Below, one piece after another: positions 16,876 to 24,996 of a DNA stretch of 64,000 nucleotides (the first letter of the stretch is position 1; every line of letters starts with the position of its first letter). The translations under genes were made by a program, and so were the position numbers. Origin of the DNA: Hebobacterum sp964559435 (GTDB taxonomy: Bacteria; Armatimonadota; Hebobacteria; Hebobacterales; Hebobacteraceae); the NCBI GenBank assembly GCA_964559435.1, contig CAZLHI010000003.1, positions 1 through 64,000 on the forward strand, read 5' to 3'. Below the pieces are notes generated by a model. It made no database searches. It was not told the DNA's origin and saw only the letters and a list, made by a program, of their open reading frames with translations.

Positions 16876-18006
16876 TCAACTCTCAGCAGACGTCTCGAAT
16901 AGAGCCGAGCCTTCGTCTTCCTGAGTAGGCGGCATGCCCAGGGCCCGGCGGGAGATACGGCGGCGAGCCGCCAGCACGGAAAGGTGAGACAGCAGCAAGC
17001 AGATTGTGGACTCGGCGCCCCGGTTCTGGTTCACCCCGTGCTCGGTGAGGCCGTCGAAGCACCCTCCGGTCTCTGAGTCACAAAGGGAGGCACCCTGCCG
17101 ATTTCGCCCAAAGAACCATTCCAAGGCGAGCCAAGCTCGCCTAAGATAGGTCGCTTCGGAGGTCGCGTCGAAGCCAGCGAGCGAGGCCTCTACCATGGCA
17201 CAAGCGTCGATCGGCTGTTGGTCGTACAAGGGGGGATCGTCGGCGTCATAGCGGTACCAGCCCCGGTTGCCCACGAGACAGAGCGAATCCCCGGCGAAGG
17301 TCTTCTCGCAAAGAAAGCTCATGGTGCGGACGGCTACTTCGAGGTATTCCTCCTGCTTGGTGATCTGGTAGGCGCGGAAGAGGGCCTCCGGCAGCTTCGC
17401 GTTCGCGTAGGTCATCTCGGGGAGGAACCAGTCCCACCCGGGCTGGTTGTGCTGGCGGTAGCGGACAACGAGGTAGTCGGCGAGAGGCCGAGTCAACTCC
17501 AAGATGCGGACCTCGTCACCCGGTCTCGCTTGAAGCCACCGGTGGAGGGCCGTTATGCAGAAGGCCTTGCCACGGGGGTGCTCCAGGCGCGGGACCCAGG
17601 GCAGTGCCTCCTGCAGCATGTGCTGCGCCGGCCCGATCAGCCCCGGTTCGGGGGGGGCCAGGAGAACCCACCCAAGTGCGCACAGAGTCCGGCCGAGGCA
17701 GTCCTCTGAGCCGACTTCGTCGGCCGGGTTGCGATCGAATCCGATGAAGTTGTGGAATCTTCCGTCCGGCCTGCGGGCAAACATCAGAAACGCGAGATAG
17801 CGGCTGGCGAGCATGCGGCTCAGCTCGTCGCGGTGCATTTGGTAGTGCTGGACCGCAACGACCAGCGCCCGGGCGTTGTCATCGGTTGTGTACCCGCGCC
17901 GGTAGTCCGGAATGGAGTGGCTAGCGTGCTGAACGATGCCGAAGCAGTCCGTCAGCCGCTGCAAGTGATCCAGCGACAGAGGCTGGTCTGCTGCGTCCGA
18001 TCGCAT
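16876..18006 (-). CDS. alpha-barrel glycoside-hydrolase-like protein partnered with a glycosyltransferase
   Basis: A 376-residue soluble protein made largely of helices with repeated aromatic and acidic positions, like an (alpha/alpha)6 barrel. Marker segments are HLQRLTDCFGIVQHA, DYRRGYTTDDNARALVVA, PEMTYANAKLPEALF and YDQQPIDACAMVEA. Proteins of this type are often annotated only as glycosyltransferase-associated, and a domain of this type is, as I recall, commonly fused to the C terminus of a GT4 glycosyltransferase. Here its start lies 86 bases inside the end of the glycosyltransferase gene in a different frame, so the two are at least translationally linked. GAGGGG lies upstream of the ATG. 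No catalytic residues can be assigned with confidence. Confidence 0.8.
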   Translation of the reverse strand: MRSDAADQPLSLDHLQRLTDCFGIVQHASHSIPDYRRGYTTDDNARALVVAVQHYQMHRDELSRMLASRYLAFLMFARRPDGRFHNFIGFDRNPADEVGSEDCLGRTLCALGWVLLAPPEPGLIGPAQHMLQEALPWVPRLEHPRGKAFCITALHRWLQARPGDEVRILELTRPLADYLVVRYRQHNQPGWDWFLPEMTYANAKLPEALFRAYQITKQEEYLEVAVRTMSFLCEKTFAGDSLCLVGNRGWYRYDADDPPLYDQQPIDACAMVEASLAGFDATSEATYLRRAWLALEWFFGRNRQGASLCDSETGGCFDGLTEHGVNQNRGAESTICLLLSHLSVLAARRRISRRALGMPPTQEDEGSALFETSAES

Positions 18007-19276
18007 GGCGGGCGTTCCCCTCGATAGGACTCTGCAGGGTCAACTGAAGCTGAGCGTGCATCGGCTTCGCGACAGGCGCGCTCTCCCGGATGACCTCGTC
18101 AAACATCTGGACATAGCGCGCGCCGACGGCAGGCCACACCATCTGCTGGCCGCAAATGCGAGCCCGGCGCTCGAACTCGAGCTTGAGGTCAGCATAGTAG
18201 AGGATGTCGTTGACCGCGCGCGCAATCGAATCGGGCGAGCGAAAGTCCACGAGTACTCCCCGGTTGCCGCTCAGAAGGAATCGGGCGTAGAGATAGGGCG
18301 TGGAGACCACCGCTCTGCCTGCCGCCACGGCATAGGCGAGCGTGCCACTTGTTATCTGGCCCGGATTCAGATAGGGGGTGATGTAGATGTCGGTCGCTGC
18401 GAGGTAGCGGATGATCTCGGACTTGCTGACATACCGGTTGACGAAACGGACGGAGTCCTGCAGGCCCAGCTCCTCGACGAGGCCCGCCAGCTCTTCCCGA
18501 TAGCTTTCCTTCTCAACGCGCTGAACCGCTGGGTGGGTTTGGCCGACGATCAGATAGCAGGCCTCAGGGTGGCGCTTCTGAATGGCAGGCAGCGCAGAAA
18601 TCGCATATTCGAGGCCTTTGCCTCTCGCAACCAGCCCGAAGGTGGACAGCACCTTGCGGCCTGACAGCCGGAGCCTTGCCTTCGCCTGCTCTCCCGTTTC
18701 GAGAGAAGGCTGAAGCGCCCCGTGGTGAATCAGCGAGATCTTCCTTCTGTCGATCCCGTAGTCTCTCTCAAGCATGCCGACGGCGAAGCCGTTCATCACC
18801 ACCAGTCGCTCCGAGCGGTCGGCGATCCGTTTGACGTGCGCTCGCACCTCCCTTGCCGGCTCGGGCAGCACAGTGTGCAGTGTGCTCACGACCGGCTTCT
18901 CAATCCTGTCCAAGAAGCGGAAGATCCCTGTGCCCCGAAGGCCGCCGAAGATCCCGAACTCGTGCTGAACGCTGGCGACGGCGGCCTGGGACTCGTTTAT
19001 GTAATCAGCAGCGGCCTCGTACTCGTCTTCGGCGACATCGTCCACCACCAGGGCGACGGGCCAGCCGTAGTCGCGCCTGTGACCAGCTGTCTCCATTGCT
19101 GCGACGAGCGGTCGACCAGCCCGCTCGCCCAGCAACGTGGAGGTCACCAGATCTTCACAGAAAGTCGCAATACCGCACTCACGCGGCGGGTAAGTGCTCA
19201 GATAGGCCGCGCGAATCGCACTGCCGTCGTCGGACCAGTCGTCATTGTGAGAATCGTGGTGTGTTCCGGCTAACAT
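17921..19276 (-). CDS. GT4-type glycosyltransferase
   Basis: A 451-residue GT-B fold retaining glycosyltransferase. The N-terminal motif STYPPRECGIATFCEDL marks the acceptor domain. The C-terminal donor domain holds LSTFGLVARGKGLEYAI, YLIVGQTHP, FVNRYVSKSEIIRYLAATD and the E/G-rich GQITSGTLAYAVAAGRAVVSTPY sugar-nucleotide site. The ATG at 19276 has AAGGTG seven bases upstream; an earlier ATG at 19303 is possible but less well spaced. The final 55 residues after RYVQMFDEVI overlap the next gene and look unstructured. It probably works with the downstream alpha-barrel protein and the related glycosyltransferase at 20283, for example in making an envelope glycan. Donor and acceptor are unknown. 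Confidence 0.9.
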   Translation of the reverse strand: MLAGTHHDSHNDDWSDDGSAIRAAYLSTYPPRECGIATFCEDLVTSTLLGERAGRPLVAAMETAGHRRDYGWPVALVVDDVAEDEYEAAADYINESQAAVASVQHEFGIFGGLRGTGIFRFLDRIEKPVVSTLHTVLPEPAREVRAHVKRIADRSERLVVMNGFAVGMLERDYGIDRRKISLIHHGALQPSLETGEQAKARLRLSGRKVLSTFGLVARGKGLEYAISALPAIQKRHPEACYLIVGQTHPAVQRVEKESYREELAGLVEELGLQDSVRFVNRYVSKSEIIRYLAATDIYITPYLNPGQITSGTLAYAVAAGRAVVSTPYLYARFLLSGNRGVLVDFRSPDSIARAVNDILYYADLKLEFERRARICGQQMVWPAVGARYVQMFDEVIRESAPVAKPMHAQLQLTLQSPIEGNARHAIGRSRPASVAGSLAAADGLLRHRSAR

Positions 19277-20282
19277 CCTTGGCACCTTGCCTACCCACCT
19301 CATCTGCTCGGCTCGACCTCCCCGCGCAGCGCTGCATTTGCCATGAGGCCCCTTCCGCCCGCCTCATGCTAGGTCCGGCCCTTGACTGGCAGCGATTCTC
19401 AAGCGGCCCTGAATGGCTCTCTTGCCTGTGTCCTCGTGCGCTTCTGGTAACCGCCGTGCGACGAGTATTGCGGCAAGTCGGCTCAGACAGTCCCAAACAG
19501 GCCTGGTCCCACATGATCGCGGGAGGCGGCACAACCGTCTGACAGAGGGAAGTACCGACGACCCATGCCATCTCATTATACGACGGCATCGGGGCCATCC
19601 TTGTATCGGCGGCCTACAATAAGGCCCACTCGGAAATGCGCGCAGAGAATCTACAGAAGCAACTGCACGTGCTGCAGACCGACCCCCGCCAAACGCGCCC
19701 TCTGCCGTAGATGATAGCAGAAACGCCCCGTATCTGCAAGGATGAACACGCGATGGGTGTGACTCTCTTGCGTTGGCTGGGCGCTCTGAGGGCGTGCAGG
19801 GCCTGTCACGTGTCCCCTCGAGCTACTCTCAACTGCCTAGTAATGGACGACCGGCGCGGCCCACGAGATGGCTTGCTTCGGCCAACCTTTGGGAGTCACA
19901 CCCCACGCCATCCGATCCCATCGACCAACGCCAAGCAGTCAGGCCTGAGAACGATGTGCGGTCAGCGACGGCCGGGCACCGAGGAGCTGCGACTCGCCCG
20001 ACCCATTCTGGTTGTGACCTTGCCGCCGATTGGCGGAAGGAGAGAATAGGGACCGCGCCCGGTCCCTTGTGCTAGCCAGCAGGGAACTCTGTGCGGCCGC
20101 TGGAGCACTGATTGGGCTCTGTGCCTCGGAAAGGGTCACAAGGCCTGAGTTCGGGGGAGTCAAGGTGCGGGTAGAATGAAACAGGAGGGCTATCTTAGGC
20201 TGAAAGCCTCAGGAGTGGCATTCTTGTCCCAGGCTGGGGAGAGCATTGGCAGAGAGTTAATGGTACCTCGGACGGAAGTGCG
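19277..20282. other. 1-kb non-coding divergent intergenic region
   Basis: No convincing gene lies between the divergent glycosyltransferase genes. Possible control signals are a perfect minus-strand TATAAT (19580-19575) without a good -35, a plus-strand TAGAAT at 20172-20177, and two adjacent hairpins, CCGCC/GGCGG near 20023-20036 and an eight-base-pair stem at 20048-20067. Short open frames here lack RBSs and family features. Its unusual length compared with the rest of the window may mean a decayed gene or a regulatory RNA. Confidence 0.5.
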
Positions 20283-21524
20283 GTGAGAGGTGAGATGTCA
20301 AAAGCACCGATCGTGATGATCAGCAGCTACCCACCTAGGCTCTGCGGGATCGCCACCTTCGCAGAGGAGGCGCGGGAGTTCATCCAGGAGCGACACCCGC
20401 AGCGCGAGGTGCTAGTTATCTCGCACACTGACGGCGCCGGTGAGGGGGTGATGCCCATAATGGACATGTCCCGCCCCGATTGGTGGAAGCCCGTCGCGGA
20501 CAAAGTCGCGGAGCTGAAGCCCTATGCCGTCCACATAGAGCACGAATACGGGCTTTACGAGTACCGGGACGGCGATGGAAACGGCGACGGTAATGATGGC
20601 TTCAAGCAGTTGCTTGCCGCCCTGAAGCGACACCCCGTGGTCGTGGAGCCTCACACGATACATGGGAGGCTCTGTGAACACGAAATCGACTTCGTGCGAT
20701 ACACGACCGAGCTGGCCGACGTCGTGCTATTCAAGTGTCACTATCAGAAGTGGCGGCTTGACTGGAACTTCGGCGCTAGGCGCTTGGTCTCACCCTCAAA
20801 TGTGATGGTCGTTCCGCACGGGGCCCGGCCAGACCGCCGCTGGTCGCCGGAGCAAGTCATCAAGCTGAAGAAGGAGCTCGGGCTGTCGAACCTTCCGTAC
20901 TTGGGTGACCGCCTCGTCGGCTTGGTAGGATGGATACAACGGAACAAACGCTGGGACATACTGACCTCGATGTGGGGAGAGATCGCGAGTGAGATCCAGG
21001 AGCGCACCGGCGTGTCCTGGGATCTCCTGGCCGCGGGGGAGATGCGCGACCCGGCCGACCGGGACGCGTTCCTGAAGTATCGCGGCGAAGTCGAGTTGCT
21101 GGAGACGCGCGGGCTGGCGCACTTCTATGAGTTCATCCCCAGAGGGGATCTCTACTACAAGGTAATGGCATGCTGCGACTTCGTCGTTTTGCCGACCATT
21201 GATGAGACGCAGTCAGGTACACTGGCACGAATCATTGCCCTCAACAAGCCCTTCGTCACCACAGCCCCCATGGAAGGCCTCACTGCCCAGGCGCTGGAGA
21301 GCAAGGGCGGGCTGCTCTTCAGTGACAAGCAGATGCTGCGCGAGAACGTGATGCGTCTGACGTGTGACGAAGACCTTCGTATGGAGCTCGGAAACAACCT
21401 CAAGGAGTATCTGGATAGGGTCGTATCCTGGCGCGTGGTGACTGCGCAGTACGACGAGGCGTATGAGCTGGCTCGCCACTCCACCCGGACGGGCAAGAAG
21501 GTCGTCCTACCGCCTGAGTTCTGA
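20283..21524 (+). CDS. GT4-type glycosyltransferase
   Basis: A 413-residue GT-B glycosyltransferase related to the one at 17921: it opens with SSYPPRLCGIATFAEEA. Other marks are VHIEHEYGLYEY, PHTIHGR, the donor-domain loop LVGLVGWIQRNKRWDIL, YEFIPRGDLYYKVMACCD and TIDETQSGTLARIIAL, where the conserved acidic residue and glycine bind the sugar nucleotide. The start is either GTG at 20283 or ATG at 20295, four codons later; neither has an ideal RBS. A short Asp/Gly-rich insertion (YRDGDGNGDGNDG) follows the acceptor domain. It is divergent from the other glycosyltransferase unit. A shared role in glycan synthesis is inferred, and the sugar is unknown. Confidence 0.9.
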   Translation: MRGEMSKAPIVMISSYPPRLCGIATFAEEAREFIQERHPQREVLVISHTDGAGEGVMPIMDMSRPDWWKPVADKVAELKPYAVHIEHEYGLYEYRDGDGNGDGNDGFKQLLAALKRHPVVVEPHTIHGRLCEHEIDFVRYTTELADVVLFKCHYQKWRLDWNFGARRLVSPSNVMVVPHGARPDRRWSPEQVIKLKKELGLSNLPYLGDRLVGLVGWIQRNKRWDILTSMWGEIASEIQERTGVSWDLLAAGEMRDPADRDAFLKYRGEVELLETRGLAHFYEFIPRGDLYYKVMACCDFVVLPTIDETQSGTLARIIALNKPFVTTAPMEGLTAQALESKGGLLFSDKQMLRENVMRLTCDEDLRMELGNNLKEYLDRVVSWRVVTAQYDEAYELARHSTRTGKKVVLPPEF

Positions 21525-21650
21525 GCAGAGGTACGCGCATCTAATCCTCGACAACCACTCTGGCCCTGCCCAGGGGGCCAGCTGTGACTCGACCCAGCTC
21601 ATCAGAACCGCGGGCGGATCGCCGCCAAGCCCATAACCGCTGCTCTCGCT

Positions 21651-22127
21651 TCAGATGTTCATCCGCCAAATAGCGAAGTTGAGGATCGCCGCGAATGTGA
21701 CCCACACCGCATAGGGGAGCATCAGCTAAGCGGCCGGGGCGGCGACCCGCCAGAAGACGGCTGTCGTGGCAGCTATCATGACCCATAGGAGGCAGATTTC
21801 CGCGAACCCGCCGCCGGGCGACCGCAATCCAAAGAACACCGCTGACCACGCGACGTTCAGCACTAACTGGACACCAAACAGTGACAGAGCCAAGGCGGCG
21901 GCTGCGCCGCCGCTCCGCCACACCACCCAGGCAGCAACTCCCATCAGCAGATACAGGCCCGACCGGACAGGGCCGAAGACAGCGCTGGGCGGCGTCCAGC
22001 TCGGCTTGCTGAGGCCCGCGTACCAACCGCCGACCGACTTGGGTGTGAACGTCGAGCCGACGTAGCCAGCGGCAAAACACACGCCAACAAAGAGGATGAG
22101 GACCATCGCTGAGAGCGTACTGTTCAT
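21651..22127 (-). pseudogene. tspO: TspO/MBR family protein interrupted by an in-frame amber codon
   Basis: The frame from the ATG at 22127 encodes a typical TspO membrane protein: GGWYAGLSKPSWTPPS, FGPVRSGLYLLMGVAAW, LVLNVAWSAVFFGL. It stops after 133 codons at a TAG (21728-21726). Reading on in the same frame gives LMLPYAVWVTFAAILNFAIW and a TGA at 21651, which is the family's fifth transmembrane helix and normal end. So the whole gene of about 158 codons is present with a single nonsense codon. TspO proteins bind porphyrins and related ligands in the membrane. TAG is a normal stop for other genes here, so read-through or recoding is not assumed. It may be a young pseudogene or a base-calling error. 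Confidence 0.88.
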
Positions 22128-22463
22128 CGTTCTCTTGGGTGCCCACCCAGTGGACTGGCCTGAGCCTTCCCTTGCCCGGCTTTCCTCCGACCTTGGTCGG
22201 GACCCAGCACTCTTGCGACGGGTAGCACAAGATCCTGCCACATCCGTATGAACCATGTAAGGTGCGCGCTGCAAGAGACTCCGATCCCCGGCGTCCCGAG
22301 GCAGGATGTTGGGCCAAAAAGGACCCCAAGTGTCTCTTCCGGCCACAAGCGTAAGAAGCTTGCGACAGGAGAGCGAAGGGGCACAGAGGGATTGATCTTG
22401 TGGCGGCTCGAGCGCGCGGGGTACGCGCGCCCGAGTCCAGCCGGGAAAGGGGTGTCGGTAGAC
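22128..22463. other. 336-base intergenic region before the fasciclin genes
   Basis: No gene is supported here. It must hold the divergent promoters of tspO (minus) and the fasciclin lipoprotein (plus). A GC-rich inverted repeat, GAGCGCGCG..CGCGCGCCC, lies near 22408-22432, just upstream of the lipoprotein start. Confidence 0.4.
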
Positions 22464-23030
22464 ATGAGACACATCGCTGGCCTAAGTGTCGTGGCGCTGC
22501 TGTCCGGGCTCATGCTGTGCGGATGTGCGAAAGAGGAGGCTCCCCCCCCTCGGGCGGTAGGGGAGGGAAGGCGAGGACCGCGTGCAGGCAGGGAAGCCCC
22601 CGCAAGACGGGAGATTGAGGAGGGTAAGGATATCGTGGATACCGCTATCGCAGCTGGGAACTTCACGACGCTTGCCACGGCGTTGGAGGCGGCCGATCTC
22701 GTCGGCACGCTCAAGAGCGCCGGCCCGTTCACGGTCTTTGCACCGACCGACGAAGCCTTCGACAGGCTACCTGCGGGTACGCTCGAAGACCTGCTCAAGC
22801 CTGAGAACAAGGAGCAGCTCCGTTCGGTCCTGACCTACCATGTGGTGCCGGGGAAGTACTTGGCTGAAGATGTTGCCGATATGGACACGGCCCCAACAGT
22901 CAATGGCAAGGAGCTTGCCCTGAAGGTTGAGCAGGGAGTCGTGATGGTGGACGGAGCCAAGGTGATCAAGGTCGACATTGAAGCGTCGAACGGCGTCATA
23001 CACGTGATTGACGCGGTCGTCCTCCCTTAG
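22464..23030 (+). CDS. fasciclin-domain lipoprotein
   Basis: A 188-residue secreted adhesion-type protein. The first 25 residues are a lipoprotein signal, LSVVALLSGLM followed by the lipobox-like LCGC, then a Pro/Arg/Gly-rich linker of about 30 residues. One fasciclin (FAS1) domain follows, with the two conserved blocks FTVFAPTDEAF and LTYHVVPGKY and the usual ending NGVIHVIDAVVLP. FAS1 domains mediate cell-surface contact or polysaccharide binding. The ATG at 22464 starts a signal peptide; a GTG four codons earlier is possible. A second fasciclin gene follows 70 bases downstream, clearly by duplication. Confidence 0.92.
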   Translation: MRHIAGLSVVALLSGLMLCGCAKEEAPPPRAVGEGRRGPRAGREAPARREIEEGKDIVDTAIAAGNFTTLATALEAADLVGTLKSAGPFTVFAPTDEAFDRLPAGTLEDLLKPENKEQLRSVLTYHVVPGKYLAEDVADMDTAPTVNGKELALKVEQGVVMVDGAKVIKVDIEASNGVIHVIDAVVLP

Positions 23031-23100
23031 CAATTGGAGACGTCTCGCGTGCAGGACACAGTGATCGCTCGCCGGGTTGACGAGGGGGCAGGAGGCGAAA

Positions 23101-23502
23101 ATGCCAAACATAGTGCAGACTGCAGTGCAAGCCGGTTCGTTTAAGACTCTGGTGAAGGCCGTTCAGGCGGCAGGTCTGGAAGGGACTCTGGCAGGGCCCG
23201 GGATGTTCACGGTCTTCGCACCCAACGACAGCGCTTTTGCCAAGCTGCCGCCTGGCACGGTAGATGGGCTGCTGGAGGACATACCGAAGCTGAAAGATGT
23301 TCTGACCTATCACGTCGTGGCGGGAAAGCACATGGCGGCCGATGTGGCGAAGCAGAGGTCTCTCACGACAGTCCAGGGCCAGAACATCACTGTGGATGCC
23401 TCGGCCGGCGTGAAGATCGACGGCGCGACGGTGATCCAGCCGGACATACAGGCGGACAACGGTGTGATTCACGTGATCGCCAGCGTGATTCTGCCGAAAT
23501 GA
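23101..23502 (+). CDS. fasciclin-domain protein without signal peptide
   Basis: A 133-residue protein that is almost exactly one FAS1 domain: MPNIVQTAVQAGSFKTLVKA, FTVFAPNDSAFAKLPPG, LTYHVVAGKHMAADV and NGVIHVIASVILPK. The ATG at 23101 has GGAGG six bases upstream, so the short form is well supported. Unlike its upstream paralogue it has no signal peptide or membrane segment, so it seems to stay in the cytoplasm unless exported by another route. A TTG at 23077 would add only eight polar residues. A long inverted repeat follows the stop and probably ends transcription of the pair. Confidence 0.92.
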   Translation: MPNIVQTAVQAGSFKTLVKAVQAAGLEGTLAGPGMFTVFAPNDSAFAKLPPGTVDGLLEDIPKLKDVLTYHVVAGKHMAADVAKQRSLTTVQGQNITVDASAGVKIDGATVIQPDIQADNGVIHVIASVILPK

Positions 23503-23532
23503 CGACGGACAGCACACTCGGCGAGCAATCGG

Positions 23533-23582
23533 GCGGGCGGAGAAGCGACGAGAGACGCTCACAAATGTGCTTCTCCGCCCGC
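23533..23582 (+). terminator. inverted repeat after the fasciclin pair
   Basis: A perfect 14-base inverted repeat, 23533-23546 with 23569-23582, encloses a 22-base loop. It lies 30 bases after the second fasciclin stop and before the photolyase remnant. There is no U-tract, so it may act with Rho or as an RNA-stabilising structure. Confidence 0.5.
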
Positions 23583-23610
23583 GGCGCGCGGCACCCGAGG
23601 ACGTGCACAG

Positions 23611-24966
23611 GTGAGTAACGTCCCGGATGTCCGCATACGCAGGCTGAACACCGCAGGCACGAATCCACGGGGTGGGTTCGTACTCTACTGGATGAGGGCC
23701 GCCCGCAGGAGCAGGTGGAACTTCGGGCTCCAAAGAGCTGTGCGCCTGGCGCAGGACCTGGGGAGGCCCATGATCGTTCTGGAGACCCTGGAATGTGGAG
23801 GACGCTGGAGTAGTGCACGGTTCCACCGGTTCGTGCTCGACGGGATGGCCGACAGCGCTCGTCAGCTGGAAGCGACCCCGGCTCTCTACTATCCCTACGT
23901 AGAGCAGTCGCCCGCCGAGACAGAAGCCCTCGTCAAGGCGCTTGCACCCAAGGCATGTGCTATCATTGCCGACGACTTCCCCACCCACGGCGTGCCGGCT
24001 GCCCTGACCGCAGTTGCCCGAGAAGCCAGCGTTCTGGTAGAGGCCGTCGATTCCAACGAACTTCTGCCGATGCGCGCGGCCGACCGAGTGTTCCCCACCG
24101 CCTATGTCTTCCGCCGGTTCTTGCAGGCCGAGCTCCCCACCCACCTAGATGATCGCCCGTCGCCGAATCCGCTGGCGCGGGTGAGGCTTCCCTTACTAAG
24201 AAGAAGTCCGCAGCGCGTTCAGCGACGATGGCCGCAGGCCAGCCGCAAGCTTCTCGAGGGCCATGAGGCCGAGCTTCCCGCAGCTTCCTATGGACAACCA
24301 CGTCGGGCCTGTTGCCACGCGAGGCGGCCCCACGGCGGCCCAGGCGGCACTCGCCCAGTTCCTGGAGGAGCGGCTGAGTCGTCACGCGGCCGAGCGCAAT
24401 GAACCGGAGCAGGACGTGACCAGCGGCCTCTCGCCATATCTGCACTATGGGCATATCTCGGCGCACCAAGTGTCCGCCGAGCTCATGCAGCATGAGCAAT
24501 GGTCGCCCGATGACCTGGGCGAGAAGCCGACCGGCAGTGGGACAGGATGGTGGGGGTGAGCGAACCGGCCGAAGCCTTCCTCGATCAGCTCGTCACATGG
24601 CGCGAGCTCGGCTTCAACATGGCCTGGCAGCGAAGCGATTACGACCAGTACGATGCTCTCCCGGACTGGGCGAGGCACACGCTGGCCGAGCATGCTGAAG
24701 ACGTACGGCCGCACGTGTACTCGCTGGAGGAACTCGAAGCTGGGAAGACCCACGATCCCCTGTGGAACGCCGCGCAGACGCAGCTCGTTCGGGAAGGCCG
24801 GCTCCACAACTACCTCCGCATGCTCTGGGGGAAGAGGATACTCGAGTGGACCCCGGCTCCCACGACGTACCCGCTCAGAAGCTCTGAAGGCAGCGAGCAG
24901 CAGGCGAACGGACCGCAGGAAGGTATCTCACCTCTGCCAGCGGAAGGGCAGCGCGCGGCGAACTGA
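23611..24966 (+). pseudogene. phr: class II-like DNA photolyase, frameshifted and C-terminally truncated
   Basis: Three reading frames together encode most of a photolyase. From GTG 23611 comes the antenna-domain part (GGFVLYWMRAARRSRWNFGL). The reading then moves to the +1-shifted frame near 24265-24290 (FPQLPMDNHVGPVATRGG, TSGLSPYLHYGHISAHQV), and back near 24546-24556 at a GGGGG run, where one extra G would restore WWGVSEPAEAFLDQLVTWRE. The FAD-domain signature HNYLRMLWGKRILEW is reached. After that the family's conserved end with the N-N-K-Y-A-L-D-G-R-D-P motif is missing and unrelated sequence leads to a stop at 24964-24966. The frameshifts could be sequencing errors but the lost C terminus cannot, so light-driven repair of pyrimidine dimers by this gene is unlikely. 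Confidence 0.88.
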
Positions 24967-24996
24967 TTCCACGAAGAGTTGAGGAAGAGCACTGCC

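Noticed and set aside
19711..20049. Short plus-strand open frames between the glycosyltransferases
   Set aside because: No RBS, no domain pattern, and Arg/Pro/His-rich composition typical of non-coding GC-rich DNA.
21726..21728. TAG in tspO as evidence for a reassigned stop codon or pyrrolysine
   Set aside because: Several intact genes here end in TAG and no recoding gene is seen; one nonsense mutation or base-call error is simpler.
21541..22329. Alternative minus-strand frame over tspO
   Set aside because: It lies in a different frame from the clear TspO sequence and has low-complexity Arg/Gly composition.
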